Of a stretch of 64,000 nucleotides of DNA, positions 40,091 to 49,410 are shown piece by piece; the first letter of the stretch is position 1; each line of letters begins with the position of its first letter. This DNA is from Phytomonospora endophytica (GTDB lineage: Bacteria > Actinomycetota > Actinomycetes > Mycobacteriales > Micromonosporaceae), in assembly GCF_014202425.1 (NCBI RefSeq), contig NZ_JACHGT010000015.1, positions 124,001-188,000 of the forward strand. Reading direction: 5' to 3'. The position numbers and the translations under genes were made by a program. The notes under the pieces are model-generated. The model worked only from the letters and a program-made list of their open reading frames with translations, did not search any database and was not told the origin of the DNA.

Positions 40091-41794
40091 ATGTCCTCCA
40101 ACCCCGTTCGACCCGGCTCGGGCGAGCCCGACACCCGCAGCCCCTTTCGGTTCCTGCTGTGGCTCGCCGCACGCCAGCGGGGCCGGATCCTCGGCGTCGC
40201 CGCCCTGACCAGCCTCGCCATCACCGGACTGATCTTCCCGCCCTTCTTCGTCGCCCACGCCGTCGACGACGGTCTCGTCCCGCGCGACTGGACGGCGCTC
40301 ACCTGGTGGTCGGCGGGCGTGGTCGCCCTCGGCCTGGCCAATGCCGCGATCATCGTCGCCCAGCAGCGGGCCCTCACCTTCGCCAAGATCGACGCCACCT
40401 ACCGGACCGTCGCGCTCACGACCCGGCACATCGCCCGCCTGGGCGCCGCGCTTCCCCGCAAGGTCTCCAGCGGCGAGGTCGCCAACGTCGGCGGTGCCGA
40501 CGTCGCCGCGATCGGCGAGAGCATGGGCGTGGCCGGTCCCGGCATCGGTTCGGTCGCCGCGCTCATCGTCGTCGGCGTGCTCCTGTTCACCATCTCACCC
40601 GTCCTCGGCGCCGTTGTCTTCGTCGGCACGCCCCTGATCGTCCTCGCGGTAGGCCCGCTGCTCGGCCGCGTCCAGCGCCGCGAGACCGGCTACCGCGAAC
40701 GGCAGGGCGAACTCACCGCCCGCTCCGGCGACATCGTCGCCGGCCTGCGGGTACTGCGCGGCGTCGGCGGCGAGAAGCGTTTCGCCGCCGCCTACCGGAC
40801 CGACTCGGCGCACCTCCTGCGCGACGGCTACCGCGTCGGCGCGGTCACCAGCTGGGTGAAGTCCTTCGAAGCCGGGCTGCCCGGCCTGTTCCTCGCCGTC
40901 GTCGTGTGGCTGGCGGCGCGGCTGACCGCCGACGGCACCCTCACCGTCGGGCAGATGGTCGCCGTGTACGGCTACACCGCGATGCTGATGCTGCCGATGA
41001 ACTGGATCCTCGGCTCGGTGCTCATGGGGATCCGGGGCATCGTCGCCGCCCGGCGCGTCACCGCCATCCTCGACCTGCGGCCCGACCTGACCGACACCGG
41101 CGAGACCGTCCCGGGCCCCGTCGGAGAAGCCGACCTGCACGACCCGGACACCGGCCTGACGGTGGAGGCCGGCGCCTTCACCGTCGTGGCCGCCACCGAC
41201 CCCGCCGAAGCACGTGCCCTCGCCGACCGGCTCGGCCGTCACACCGACTCCGACGCGACCTTCGGCGGCGTGCGGCTCGACCTGATGCCGCTGGCGGAGG
41301 TCCGGCAGCGGATCCTGGTGGCCGAGGACGGCGCCTACCTGTTCGGCGGGCCACTCCGGCACGTCCTCGGAGGCGACGGCGAAGACGTCACCGCGGCCCT
41401 CCACACGGCCGTCGCCGAGGACATCGTCGCCGCCCTCCCCGAAGGCGCCGACACCGAACTCGGCAACCAGGCGCGCACGCTGTCCGGCGGCCAGCGGCAG
41501 CGGCTGCGACTCGCCCGCGCCGTTCACGCCGATCCCGAGGTCCTCGTCCTCGTCGAACCGACCTCCGCGGTCGACTCGCACACCGAGGCGGCCATCGCCG
41601 CACGGCTGCGGACCGCGCGTTCGGGACGCACGACCGTCGTCGTGAGCACCTCGCCGCTGTTCCTCGACCGGGCCGACCGCGCGATCCTGCTCGCCGACGG
41701 GAAGGTCGCCGCCAGCGGCGGCCACCACGACCTGCTCACCGAGTCGCCCGCCTACCGGGCGCTCACCGACCGCAGCATTGGAGAAGCGCGATGA
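40091..41794 (+). CDS. ABC exporter half-transporter with degenerate ATP-binding motifs
   Basis: A 567-residue membrane-NBD fusion. Six transmembrane helices span roughly residues 25-300. In the nucleotide-binding domain the ABC signature LSGGQRQRLRLARA (about 463-476) is intact. The Walker A loop is replaced by VVAATDPAEARAL (about 362-374), Walker B reads VLVLVEPTSAVD with valine for the aspartate, and the H-loop reads VVVSTSPL without histidine. It therefore cannot form its own hydrolysis site and must pair with the next gene product, whose defects are complementary. It probably exports the pathway product and may give self-resistance. Its stop overlaps the next ATG. Confidence 0.92.
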   Translation: MSSNPVRPGSGEPDTRSPFRFLLWLAARQRGRILGVAALTSLAITGLIFPPFFVAHAVDDGLVPRDWTALTWWSAGVVALGLANAAIIVAQQRALTFAKIDATYRTVALTTRHIARLGAALPRKVSSGEVANVGGADVAAIGESMGVAGPGIGSVAALIVVGVLLFTISPVLGAVVFVGTPLIVLAVGPLLGRVQRRETGYRERQGELTARSGDIVAGLRVLRGVGGEKRFAAAYRTDSAHLLRDGYRVGAVTSWVKSFEAGLPGLFLAVVVWLAARLTADGTLTVGQMVAVYGYTAMLMLPMNWILGSVLMGIRGIVAARRVTAILDLRPDLTDTGETVPGPVGEADLHDPDTGLTVEAGAFTVVAATDPAEARALADRLGRHTDSDATFGGVRLDLMPLAEVRQRILVAEDGAYLFGGPLRHVLGGDGEDVTAALHTAVAEDIVAALPEGADTELGNQARTLSGGQRQRLRLARAVHADPEVLVLVEPTSAVDSHTEAAIAARLRTARSGRTTVVVSTSPLFLDRADRAILLADGKVAASGGHHDLLTESPAYRALTDRSIGEAR

Positions 41795-43524
41795 ACCAAG
41801 GTTTCCCCGTCGCCGGACGCGCCGAGGTCCGGCGGGCGCTGCTGCGCCTGCTGAGGGCGGAGCGGCCGGCCCTGGCTGGAATGCTGGTGCTCTACCTCGT
41901 CACCGCGGCGGCCGGGGTCGCCGCGCCGCTCCTGCTCGGCGTGCTCATCGACCGCGTTCGGGTGGGCGGGGGCATCGACGAGGTCGACGTCCTCGCCGGG
42001 CTGATCGTGGTCTCGGTACTGGTGCAGATGGCGCTGGTGCGCTACTCGCGCTACGTCGGGCATCGCTTCGGGGAGCGCGCGCTGGCGCGGCTGCGTGAGG
42101 AGTTCGTCGACCGCGCGCTGCGCCTGCCGCTGTCCGATGTGGAGAAGGCCGGGACCGGCGACCTGGTCACCCGCAACTCGCTGGACGTCGCGACCGTCGG
42201 CACGATGCTGCGCGACGCCATCCCGGAGATGTTCACCGCCGTCATCAATACCCTGGTCATCCTCGCCACGGTGTTCGTGCTCGACCCGGTGCTCGGCCTG
42301 TGCGTGTTCCTGATGGCGCCGACCGTCTACCTCGGGAGCCGCTGGTACCTCAAGCGCGCCAGGGAGGGCTACCTCGCCGAAGGCGACGCGAACTCGGCGG
42401 TCACCGAGACACTGGTGGCGACCGCCGAGGGCGCGCGCACGATGGAGACCTTCGGGCTCGGGCCGCGACGCGTGGCCGAGGGGGAGGCGGGGATCGAACG
42501 CGCCTACCGTACGCGCCGATGGACGCTGTTCCTGCGCAGTGTGCTGTTCCCGTCCCTCGACGCCTCCTACCCGCTGCCGATCGCGGGAATCCTGATCATC
42601 GGCGGTGCCATGTACTTCGCCGACGCGGTGACGCTCGGAGCGGTCGTCGCCGCGACCCTGCTGGTCCGGCAGTTCGTCGATCCCTTCGACCGGATCCTGA
42701 TGTGGGCCGAGAAGCTCCAGCTAGGCGCGGCCTCCTACGCCCGCGTCGAAGGTCTCGGCCTCGTCAAGGGGACCCCCACCGGTCCGGGCGCTGTCCCCGA
42801 CGGTGACCGTCTGGAGGCCGCCGACGTCAGCTACGCCTACGACGGCGCCACCGACGTCCTCAAGGGAGTGACCCTTGACGTCCGGCCGGGGGAGCGGCTC
42901 GCGATCGTCGGGCCGTCCGGCGCCGGGAAGTCGACCCTCGGGCGACTCCTGGCAGGCATCGACGTCCCCCGCACGGGCGCGGTCCGCCTCGGGTCGACGC
43001 CCATCGGCGAGATCGGGCCGGAGCGGCTGCGCACCCTGGTCGCCCTGGTGACGCAGGACCACCACGTCTTCCGGGGCACCCTCCGCGACAACCTCGCCCT
43101 CGCCAAGGACGCCGACGACGAAGAACTCCGCGGCGCCCTGGCGGCCGTCGAGGCCGACTGGGCGGCCAACCTACCCGACGGCCTCGACACAGAACTCGGT
43201 ACCGACCGCCTCGACCTTGACGCCGCCCAAGCCCAGCAACTCGCCCTCGCCCGCGTCCTGCTCGCCGACCCCCACACCGTGATCCTCGACGAAGCCACCT
43301 CGATGCTCGACCCCACCGCCGCCCGCAGAACCGAGGCCTCCCTGGCCGCCGCCCTCGAAGGCCGAACAGTGATCGCGATCGCCCACCGCCTCCACACCGC
43401 CCACGACGCCGACCGCGTAGCCGTCATCGAGGAAGGACGAATCGTCGAACTGGGCAGCCACACCGAACTCACCGCCGCCGGCGGCCCTTACTCGGCCCTG
43501 TGGCGCAGCTGGCACGGGGACTGA
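41791..43524 (+). CDS. ABC exporter half-transporter with intact Walker motifs and altered signature
   Basis: A 577-residue membrane-NBD fusion. The membrane domain covers about residues 20-320. The NBD has intact Walker A GPSGAGKST (about 373-381), Q-loop VTQDHHVFRG, Walker B VILDEATSMLD (about 496-506) and H-loop IAIAHRL. The signature LSGGQ is replaced by LDAAQ (about 474). With the preceding subunit this gives one composite catalytic site (its Walker motifs with the partner's signature) and one dead site, the asymmetric design of heterodimeric exporters. It is the last gene of the operon. Confidence 0.92.
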   Translation: MNQGFPVAGRAEVRRALLRLLRAERPALAGMLVLYLVTAAAGVAAPLLLGVLIDRVRVGGGIDEVDVLAGLIVVSVLVQMALVRYSRYVGHRFGERALARLREEFVDRALRLPLSDVEKAGTGDLVTRNSLDVATVGTMLRDAIPEMFTAVINTLVILATVFVLDPVLGLCVFLMAPTVYLGSRWYLKRAREGYLAEGDANSAVTETLVATAEGARTMETFGLGPRRVAEGEAGIERAYRTRRWTLFLRSVLFPSLDASYPLPIAGILIIGGAMYFADAVTLGAVVAATLLVRQFVDPFDRILMWAEKLQLGAASYARVEGLGLVKGTPTGPGAVPDGDRLEAADVSYAYDGATDVLKGVTLDVRPGERLAIVGPSGAGKSTLGRLLAGIDVPRTGAVRLGSTPIGEIGPERLRTLVALVTQDHHVFRGTLRDNLALAKDADDEELRGALAAVEADWAANLPDGLDTELGTDRLDLDAAQAQQLALARVLLADPHTVILDEATSMLDPTAARRTEASLAAALEGRTVIAIAHRLHTAHDADRVAVIEEGRIVELGSHTELTAAGGPYSALWRSWHGD

Positions 43525-43535
43525 CCGACGCCTCG

Positions 43536-43566
43536 CGGTGGCGCCTGGGTGCGGCGGGTGCCACCG
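43536..43566 (+). terminator. Hairpin after the biosynthetic operon
   Basis: Ten-pair stem CGGTGGCGCC / GGTGCCACCG with one G-U pair and an 11-nt loop, 11 bases after the last ABC gene. It has no U-tract. Confidence 0.4.
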
Positions 43567-43681
43567 GGGGGCGTTTCCTTGGCCAGGGCTCGGCCACCGA
43601 GACGCCGCTTCTGACCGCTGAATTCCCGGAGGTACCGGCCCGACGTAACGTCAATGACGAATTAACAATGGATTGGTCACT

Positions 43682-44083
43682 GTGTCGACTCGGATCCACT
43701 GTGGCGCGAAACTGGTCGCTGATCGTGCCCGGCCAAGTGCCCAGGGGGACCTGTGTCCGGTTTCGCTGTCCGCCTCCGTGCCCACGGAGTACCCGGTGTT
43801 CATCGATCCTGATTGGACGGCTCCGAGCCGGTCGGCGTATGCGACGTTGACCGATCGGGAAGGCTCACACTACGACACGCCGCATCCGCCGGTGAATGCC
43901 GGTGCGGGAAAGCCCAAAGTCGGCTATTCGACCTTTGGTCAGGTGTTCGACCCCGCATCCGCGTTCGCCGAGCTTGGCGACGCAGCGGATCCGATGCTCG
44001 CCATGCTCTTCAGGCTCGTTCTCGGTTGCCGGTTCGACGGCGGTGCGGAGATCGGTGAGGTGTCGTCGTTCGCGCACGGGTGA
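43682..44083 (+). CDS. Hypothetical protein, possibly eroded
   Basis: A reading frame of 133 codons from GTG 43682. I do not recognise it. The second half (YPVFIDPDWTAPSRSAYATLTD, then GYSTFGQVFDPASAFAEL and LFRLVLGC) looks protein-like, but the first 40 residues do not, and codon bias is weaker than in the operon. No ribosome-binding site is visible. It may be a remnant at the junction between the biosynthetic operon and the accessory island. Confidence 0.3.
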   Translation: MSTRIHCGAKLVADRARPSAQGDLCPVSLSASVPTEYPVFIDPDWTAPSRSAYATLTDREGSHYDTPHPPVNAGAGKPKVGYSTFGQVFDPASAFAELGDAADPMLAMLFRLVLGCRFDGGAEIGEVSSFAHG

Positions 44084-44089
44084 TCAGCC

Positions 44090-44336
44090 TCGGAGACGAT
44101 ATGTCGTACCTGGAGACCGAGGCGGCCGTACGGAACCAGTTGGGGAGCCCGAACTCGCAGTCTGGGACATCCCCGGGGAACTGTGGATGTCGATTCACAT
44201 GACGACGTTCCACTACACGATCAGGGAAGTGCTCATGTCTCCCGCGGAGTCGGCGGCACGGCTCGGTTGCGCTGAGTGGTACACGGTCAAACTGGGCCAC
44301 GAACTCACGTACCACTCGACCGGGCGGCCTGGGTAG
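44090..44336 (+). pseudogene. Frameshifted gene remnant
   Basis: Two frames seem to belong together. A start-like MSYLETEAAVRNQLG from about 44101 passes, after a shift near 44140, into EPELAVWDIPGELWMS, then HMTTFHYTIREVLMSP and CAEWYTVKLGHELTY, ending at TAG 44334-44336. The second part looks like the C-terminal end of a globular protein, but I cannot name the family. It is probably decayed. Confidence 0.25.
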
Positions 44337-44403
44337 ATCCAGAGAGGTTGCCGCCCCTAGCGATTCCGGGGTCGCGCGCTGGTCCGTTTCCCCTACACGC
44401 GAA

Positions 44404-44444
44404 AAACCCCGCCTCCCAGTGTTCGCACTGGTCAGGCGGGGTTT
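44404..44444. terminator. Bidirectional rho-independent terminator with UUCG loop
   Basis: Outer stem AAACCCCGCCT / AGGCGGGGTTT (11 bp) and inner stem CCAGTG / CACTGG closed by a TTCG tetraloop. It has an A-tract on the left and a T-tract on the right. It insulates the remnant region from the TPR-PIN gene. Confidence 0.85.
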
Positions 44445-44851
44445 CTGCTGGTCTTTGGGCGGTGCCCCCGGCAGGACACGTCGCAGATGGGAACTGGGCT
44501 GACCAGCGAAAACACCCACGGGCGACTGATCATCGCAGCGGCACTGGCGCTTGTTTGATCGGTCAGTGTGAACCTGTCGAGATGCGCGAGGGCAATAGCC
44601 ATGGTCATCTCGACGGGAACCCGCCTGACACGTCGGTACTCGTGAGGATCTTTCTCAGGTCAGCGTGTAAATGTATGCGGCGGGTAGCCGTTCGGGTGAG
44701 TGGGTGCTCAGCGAGGTCGGCGAACCTTGTGGATGCCGACTTGATCGCGGTCCGCGAGTTACTTCCTGCCCTATGCTCGTAGATGAGCCTGTCTGCACGA
44801 TCATCTCGTTTGCCCGGCGTGCGATAGGACAGCCTAGAACGGGGTAATGAC

Positions 44852-47800
44852 ATGCCGAAACGTTCGAAGTTGCGCTTTCTGCCATCATTTGCGATGTCGG
44901 CCGCATTCACGGCAGCCGGATTCGTGGCGGCCATCGCGGTCAATTACTTGAGCAGCGTGGCCAACCCGCCCGCTTGGCTCTCATTGATACGAGATCATCC
45001 ACTGATAGCGCTTGGTCTCTTTGGTCTCGTCATGTTCGCCCTTCCTACATTCAATTCGATATATGAACGAATAGGGCCAGATCCGGCATCTTCCGACGAT
45101 CTAATCGGAATGGAAGAGCGGATTGGGTCGCGATTCGACACCATCGAAGTCGGTCAATTGAGGGACGATGAGCGTGTGCTCTCGCGCTTGCCTCCGTACG
45201 TCGAACTACTTCTGAAATCGGACATGGATCGCGCTGGCACGTGGAATCTTATCGCGCCCTTCACTGATGAAAACGTAGACCCGAGGCAGCTCGCCGGCGA
45301 ATGGTCGCGCGCTGTTCCCTCCGCGGTTTCGGAGCTCTCCGCCCAAGGCTGTCTGGTTGTCGCCGAACTTCTCCGGGCATACGGGCAACCGATAGGAGCC
45401 ATAGAGTCTATTGAGCGTGCCCTAGGGCTGGGAGTTAGTTCTCGGCCATATTGGCACTTCCGCTGCGCGCAAATCGTTTGGCAGGTTGAGGGAGAAGATT
45501 CTAATCGCGCTGCTGAGTACCTGAACAGCGCTCTTGAGATTGATCCTATGTACCCGCTGGTGAACGCCGCTTTGAGATGCCATCAAGGGGCCTATGCTGA
45601 TGCATCTCAATATCTGGTTACCTGGAATGCAGCTACGGCGTGGGAGCAGGATGCCGCCGCCGGTGTCGCGGCATCGATAGCTTGGCGGCAGGGCCTCCAG
45701 GACGAGGCAATCCTGGCAATCGAGCGTATTGCCACAAGTACCTCCCATGCTGGTCTGTTGCTCCAGCTGGCTCAACTGCTCAGGTACCGGTCGGTCAGAG
45801 GTAATGGCGACAGCCGATGGAAGGATGCTTTTCGGGCCCTGGACCTTGCTCTTCAGGCACGGAACTCTCGTCGTGTCTGGCGTGGTGATAGCGCTGAGGC
45901 GGTCGCTGCGGCTGCTCAAGCAGCGATCATCGTAGATGACATGCCACAGGTTTGGAGCATTACGCGTCCAGAGCCAGAGGGGACTGCTACAAAAGCAGAA
46001 GCAGGGGATCCGAGAGTACTGCCAATGGCAGCGGCAGCGGCAGCTCAGACTGGTCGGCTCTCCCAAGCCCGTGAGATCGCTGATGCGACCGATGATGGGC
46101 TTGCAAAATTGCTAATTGAAGCAGAAATAGCGAGCAGTCAAAGCACTGTTGGGAACAATAATGACGCGATCGCGAAGTGGGAAGAGGTACTTGCAGCGTC
46201 AGTATCCGATGAAGACAAGGTGCAAGCCTTGCGTGCTCTTGCCCTAGAAGGATCGACTAACCAGGCCGCCATTGAGGCCCTGAAGCAACGCCAGTCTGCA
46301 GCGGTTGAAGAGATCAGGCTCATCGAACAAGTCATGACCGTCAGAGGCTCGAATGCCGATGAGCTGCTAAGGCAGCTCGAAAGTGAAACTCAGCTTGCCT
46401 CGGTTCGTCGTGCGGAACTCCTGCGGGCTGACGATAAACCGTTGGAGGCTGCCGAGGTATTGATTGACGCCACGGAGCGGTGGGAAAATCCGCGCCTGCT
46501 TTCGATGGCTATTGACTCATATATGGAGGCTGGCGAGTGGGAACGCGCGGCGGAGGCAGCGCAGTTGGTTCTGGCTGACAGTGGGCGGCTCTGGGCTGGT
46601 AGAGCGACGGTTCTTCGTCGACTTATGGTGATTCAGGAAGTCCTAAAGGACTGGCCCAAGCTAGCAGCTGTCTGTCGCGGGCTTCTCGAGATCGACGAGC
46701 AGGACGACGACGCACGTTGGAGCCTCGCCTATGCTGAGTTTCGCAACGGAGAAGACCGCCGAGCGTGGGAAACATTGCGGCGCCTTGGGAGTTTGCGGGC
46801 CTCCACGAAGCATCGTGCGATCTTCCTACTTGAACTAGCCCGGCGCTTTTCTGATTCTGAAGAAATGGCGCGGACTGGCCTGTCACAATTGCAGGCGTTT
46901 CCGGACGATGAGGATATTCATGCAGCGGTTATCCATGCCATTAGTATGCGTCGCGATAATGCAGATCTGCCGGCCGATGTGAGTCGAGAAGTCTCGGCGG
47001 CCTGGTCGACCTTCCTCGAACTGTATCCAGAAAGCACGCACTTTACTGCATACACCTTGCCGGAAGATGACCATCCTCTCGCGGAGATTGAGACGATCTT
47101 GCAAGAGCAAGCCGCGACCTACGAACGAGTTCTGAAGATGATCTCTGATCAGCTCGCGCCAATCGGGTTGCTCGATCGTGTCGTCGGCAAACCGTACGCA
47201 GCCATATTTCCGTACCGGCCTCTGGGTTATCATCGTATTGCCACCGTAGCCCAGCAAGATATCGATATCGAATTGGGTCACGCGAGAGAGATGCGGACAC
47301 GAGGTTGCATTCTGGACGCAAGCGCACTGTTTACCCTTGCTCTTATCCCTGACGTTGCGTCGACGCTTATCGCTCTAATCGGGAGGCCTGCCGCCACGGC
47401 TGCTGCTATATCGGACGTGTTGGCCGCTGACGATTACTTCAGCCTCCCGGTTGCAGGAACTCTAGGATTCGATTCTAAGCACGGTAAGATCTTTGCGGCG
47501 GGGATCGAGGATGATGTCCGCCGTCGCCAGCATAAGCAAGTAAGGGCCATGCTGGATATGGTTCGGTCTCTACGGCGCATCATGCATCCCGCAATGATTC
47601 ACCTTGATTCTATTAGCTCAAACGGCGAGCCTCCTTGGCTTCTCAATTTGGATGCTGCCAAGCATGCGAATGCCGCCTTGTGGTGTGATGATCTCGGATT
47701 GCGTCGTCTTGCCCATGGGTTGGGAGTTCGAACGTTTGGGACCGTATCGCTGATTTCCGTGGCGCTCGAGAGAAATATAATTGACGAGGAGAATTTTTCT

Positions 47801-48328
47801 CGGATCATCCTCGCTCTCTTGAGGGAGTATGTGGTCGATCTTCCCTTTGATGAGCAATCGTTGCTTTCCCTCGCGGCGGGAGATGAGTGGGAACCCCGCG
47901 CAGCCGCTGTGGTACTTAGCCGTGCGGCGGCATGGGTGAAACCTGAATCTTCAGTACTGGTTTTGCGGCGGGCGCTGCGGAATGCTCCACCGGTAAGCCT
48001 GGCTGCCTGGTTGCACTCCGCTTTCGTTGGGATCAAAGGGGCGTTCGGGGAGGCTGATCTGCGAGAGAATCTAGTCGGGGTGATCGCCGCGATTATGCGC
48101 GAGGCATGGGCTGGGCCTGGTCACCTAGGGGCCGCCGAGGTGGCATTGAACGAGCTTGTGTCGGATATGGCTGGCGAGATCGTCCGTGCTGTACTGAATG
48201 ACCTGTGGAAGTATGTTTCTAATCGGCATAGTAGCGAGGAAGCAGCCATGATCTTTTTGTACCTCGCCGGGCAGCTCGACGACACTAACCGGCATTATGC
48301 AATGGCCGTAGTTCTCGGAACAGGTTGA
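44852..48328 (+). CDS. Membrane-anchored TPR protein with C-terminal PIN-like nuclease domain
   Basis: A 1158-residue protein. Two transmembrane helices lie near residues 14-32 and 45-65. A long helical-repeat region of TPR type spans about 115-760 (for example RLSQAREIADATDDGLAKLL and EAGEWERAAEAAQLVLADSG). Near residue 817 the segment GCILDASALFTLAL has the first acidic residue of a PIN domain, and CDDLGLRRLAHGLGVRTFGT (about 943-962) matches its distal acidic and G-T elements. PIN domains are Mg-dependent RNases. Codon use is less GC-biased than in Region 1 and 2 genes, suggesting acquisition. A role in phage defence or RNA decay at the membrane is conceivable, but nothing directly shows it. 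Confidence 0.6.
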   Translation: MPKRSKLRFLPSFAMSAAFTAAGFVAAIAVNYLSSVANPPAWLSLIRDHPLIALGLFGLVMFALPTFNSIYERIGPDPASSDDLIGMEERIGSRFDTIEVGQLRDDERVLSRLPPYVELLLKSDMDRAGTWNLIAPFTDENVDPRQLAGEWSRAVPSAVSELSAQGCLVVAELLRAYGQPIGAIESIERALGLGVSSRPYWHFRCAQIVWQVEGEDSNRAAEYLNSALEIDPMYPLVNAALRCHQGAYADASQYLVTWNAATAWEQDAAAGVAASIAWRQGLQDEAILAIERIATSTSHAGLLLQLAQLLRYRSVRGNGDSRWKDAFRALDLALQARNSRRVWRGDSAEAVAAAAQAAIIVDDMPQVWSITRPEPEGTATKAEAGDPRVLPMAAAAAAQTGRLSQAREIADATDDGLAKLLIEAEIASSQSTVGNNNDAIAKWEEVLAASVSDEDKVQALRALALEGSTNQAAIEALKQRQSAAVEEIRLIEQVMTVRGSNADELLRQLESETQLASVRRAELLRADDKPLEAAEVLIDATERWENPRLLSMAIDSYMEAGEWERAAEAAQLVLADSGRLWAGRATVLRRLMVIQEVLKDWPKLAAVCRGLLEIDEQDDDARWSLAYAEFRNGEDRRAWETLRRLGSLRASTKHRAIFLLELARRFSDSEEMARTGLSQLQAFPDDEDIHAAVIHAISMRRDNADLPADVSREVSAAWSTFLELYPESTHFTAYTLPEDDHPLAEIETILQEQAATYERVLKMISDQLAPIGLLDRVVGKPYAAIFPYRPLGYHRIATVAQQDIDIELGHAREMRTRGCILDASALFTLALIPDVASTLIALIGRPAATAAAISDVLAADDYFSLPVAGTLGFDSKHGKIFAAGIEDDVRRRQHKQVRAMLDMVRSLRRIMHPAMIHLDSISSNGEPPWLLNLDAAKHANAALWCDDLGLRRLAHGLGVRTFGTVSLISVALERNIIDEENFSRIILALLREYVVDLPFDEQSLLSLAAGDEWEPRAAAVVLSRAAAWVKPESSVLVLRRALRNAPPVSLAAWLHSAFVGIKGAFGEADLRENLVGVIAAIMREAWAGPGHLGAAEVALNELVSDMAGEIVRAVLNDLWKYVSNRHSSEEAAMIFLYLAGQLDDTNRHYAMAVVLGTG

Positions 48329-48441
48329 GTAATTATCCAGTTTGGAAATTAGGACGTCGGTTCGATTCGATTCTGGTACTCGGCTGGATCATCGACAGCA
48401 AGCCAAGCCTTAAGGTGGTCGCTCAAGCCATCGCACGCACT

Positions 48442-48479
48442 GGTGCCGGGTGGGACATCTGTCCCACCCGGCACCTTTT
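48442..48479. terminator. Strong rho-independent terminator
   Basis: Perfect 15-bp stem (GGTGCCGGGTGGGAC and complement) with ATCT loop, followed by TTTT. It lies between the TPR-PIN gene and a convergent hypothetical gene. Confidence 0.9.
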
Positions 48480-48522
48480 CGGCCGCGGGTGGCTCCGGAG
48501 ATGCTGACCCCTCGCTGGATGG

Positions 48523-49410
48523 TCAGATGCGTCCGTGTATCGGCTTGCGGTAGAGGCTCAATTTGGCGCTCTTGTATGACAGTTCGATGTGGTGACTGTT
48601 GTGGACTGTCGCGATTGTGTCGGACAACCCGACAATGGGATCGGTGAGCATGGCGGCGATGTCAGGATGGGCGGGGCATTGGTTCCATTCGAGGTGCCAG
48701 TCGTCTCCTGCGCCTTTGAGGCGTCGGTAGGGTCCGCCCCATGCACGGTGTTGATGGTCACCTGGCCTGTCGAAGGGGTCGTAGAACCAGCTGGCTGCCC
48801 AGGTTTGGTGGGGGTCGCGGAAGTTCCATCGGGTGATGAGTGCCGCGAGAAGAGTCTGTGCGTCGAGGCTGGGCAAACGGTGTGCCGCCATGGCTTGTTC
48901 TTCTGCCGCTGACAGCGGGTGCTGCGGGGTCCACCAGCCTCGTTCTGTGTCACGAAGACCTTGGGGCGGAAGCTTTCGGCCCTTGACGGTTGATCGTCTC
49001 GTGACGCGCATCAGGGCACCGCTGGGCAGGTGGAGCATGTGATAGTCGCTCTGCTCGATGTGCACGATGCGCAGGCCGGGGATACCGATGAACTCAGGAT
49101 CGGTGGGGACGAGGTAGCCGGTGACGTTGTCGGGCGCATCGGTGACGAGCACCAGCTCGTCGAATCGTGCAGATGGCGTGATGCTGTAGCAGGTCAGCGT
49201 ACTTGGGCTGAGGCTGTGGCCGCCGGTGCCGACTGGCGCAGTGTCAAAGATGAACGCAGCGAGTAGGTATCGCAGTGCCAGCTGGGCGGGGGTGCAGTCG
49301 TCGAGGCCGATGTTGTTGCGACATCCCACGCTGAAGCGAGCGGTGGAGTAGTTCTCCCTGGAGCGGGCCGAGCGTTGCTTGGCCAGACGGGTACGCGTGG
49401 ATCGGGGCAT
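48523..49410 (-). CDS. Hypothetical protein
   Basis: A 295-residue protein I do not recognise. It opens with a basic stretch (STRTRLAKQRSARSRENY). Mixed alpha/beta content follows, with notable histidine- and tryptophan-rich segments such as LRIVHIEQSDYHMLHLPSG, HQTWAASWFYDPFDRPGDHQHRAWGGPYRRL and GDDWHLEWNQCPAHP. There is no signal peptide or membrane segment. GGGAG six bases before ATG 49410 supports the start. It lies alone between the TPR-PIN gene and the ATPase unit, in DNA of intermediate GC content. Confidence 0.6.
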   Translation of the reverse strand: MPRSTRTRLAKQRSARSRENYSTARFSVGCRNNIGLDDCTPAQLALRYLLAAFIFDTAPVGTGGHSLSPSTLTCYSITPSARFDELVLVTDAPDNVTGYLVPTDPEFIGIPGLRIVHIEQSDYHMLHLPSGALMRVTRRSTVKGRKLPPQGLRDTERGWWTPQHPLSAAEEQAMAAHRLPSLDAQTLLAALITRWNFRDPHQTWAASWFYDPFDRPGDHQHRAWGGPYRRLKGAGDDWHLEWNQCPAHPDIAAMLTDPIVGLSDTIATVHNSHHIELSYKSAKLSLYRKPIHGRI

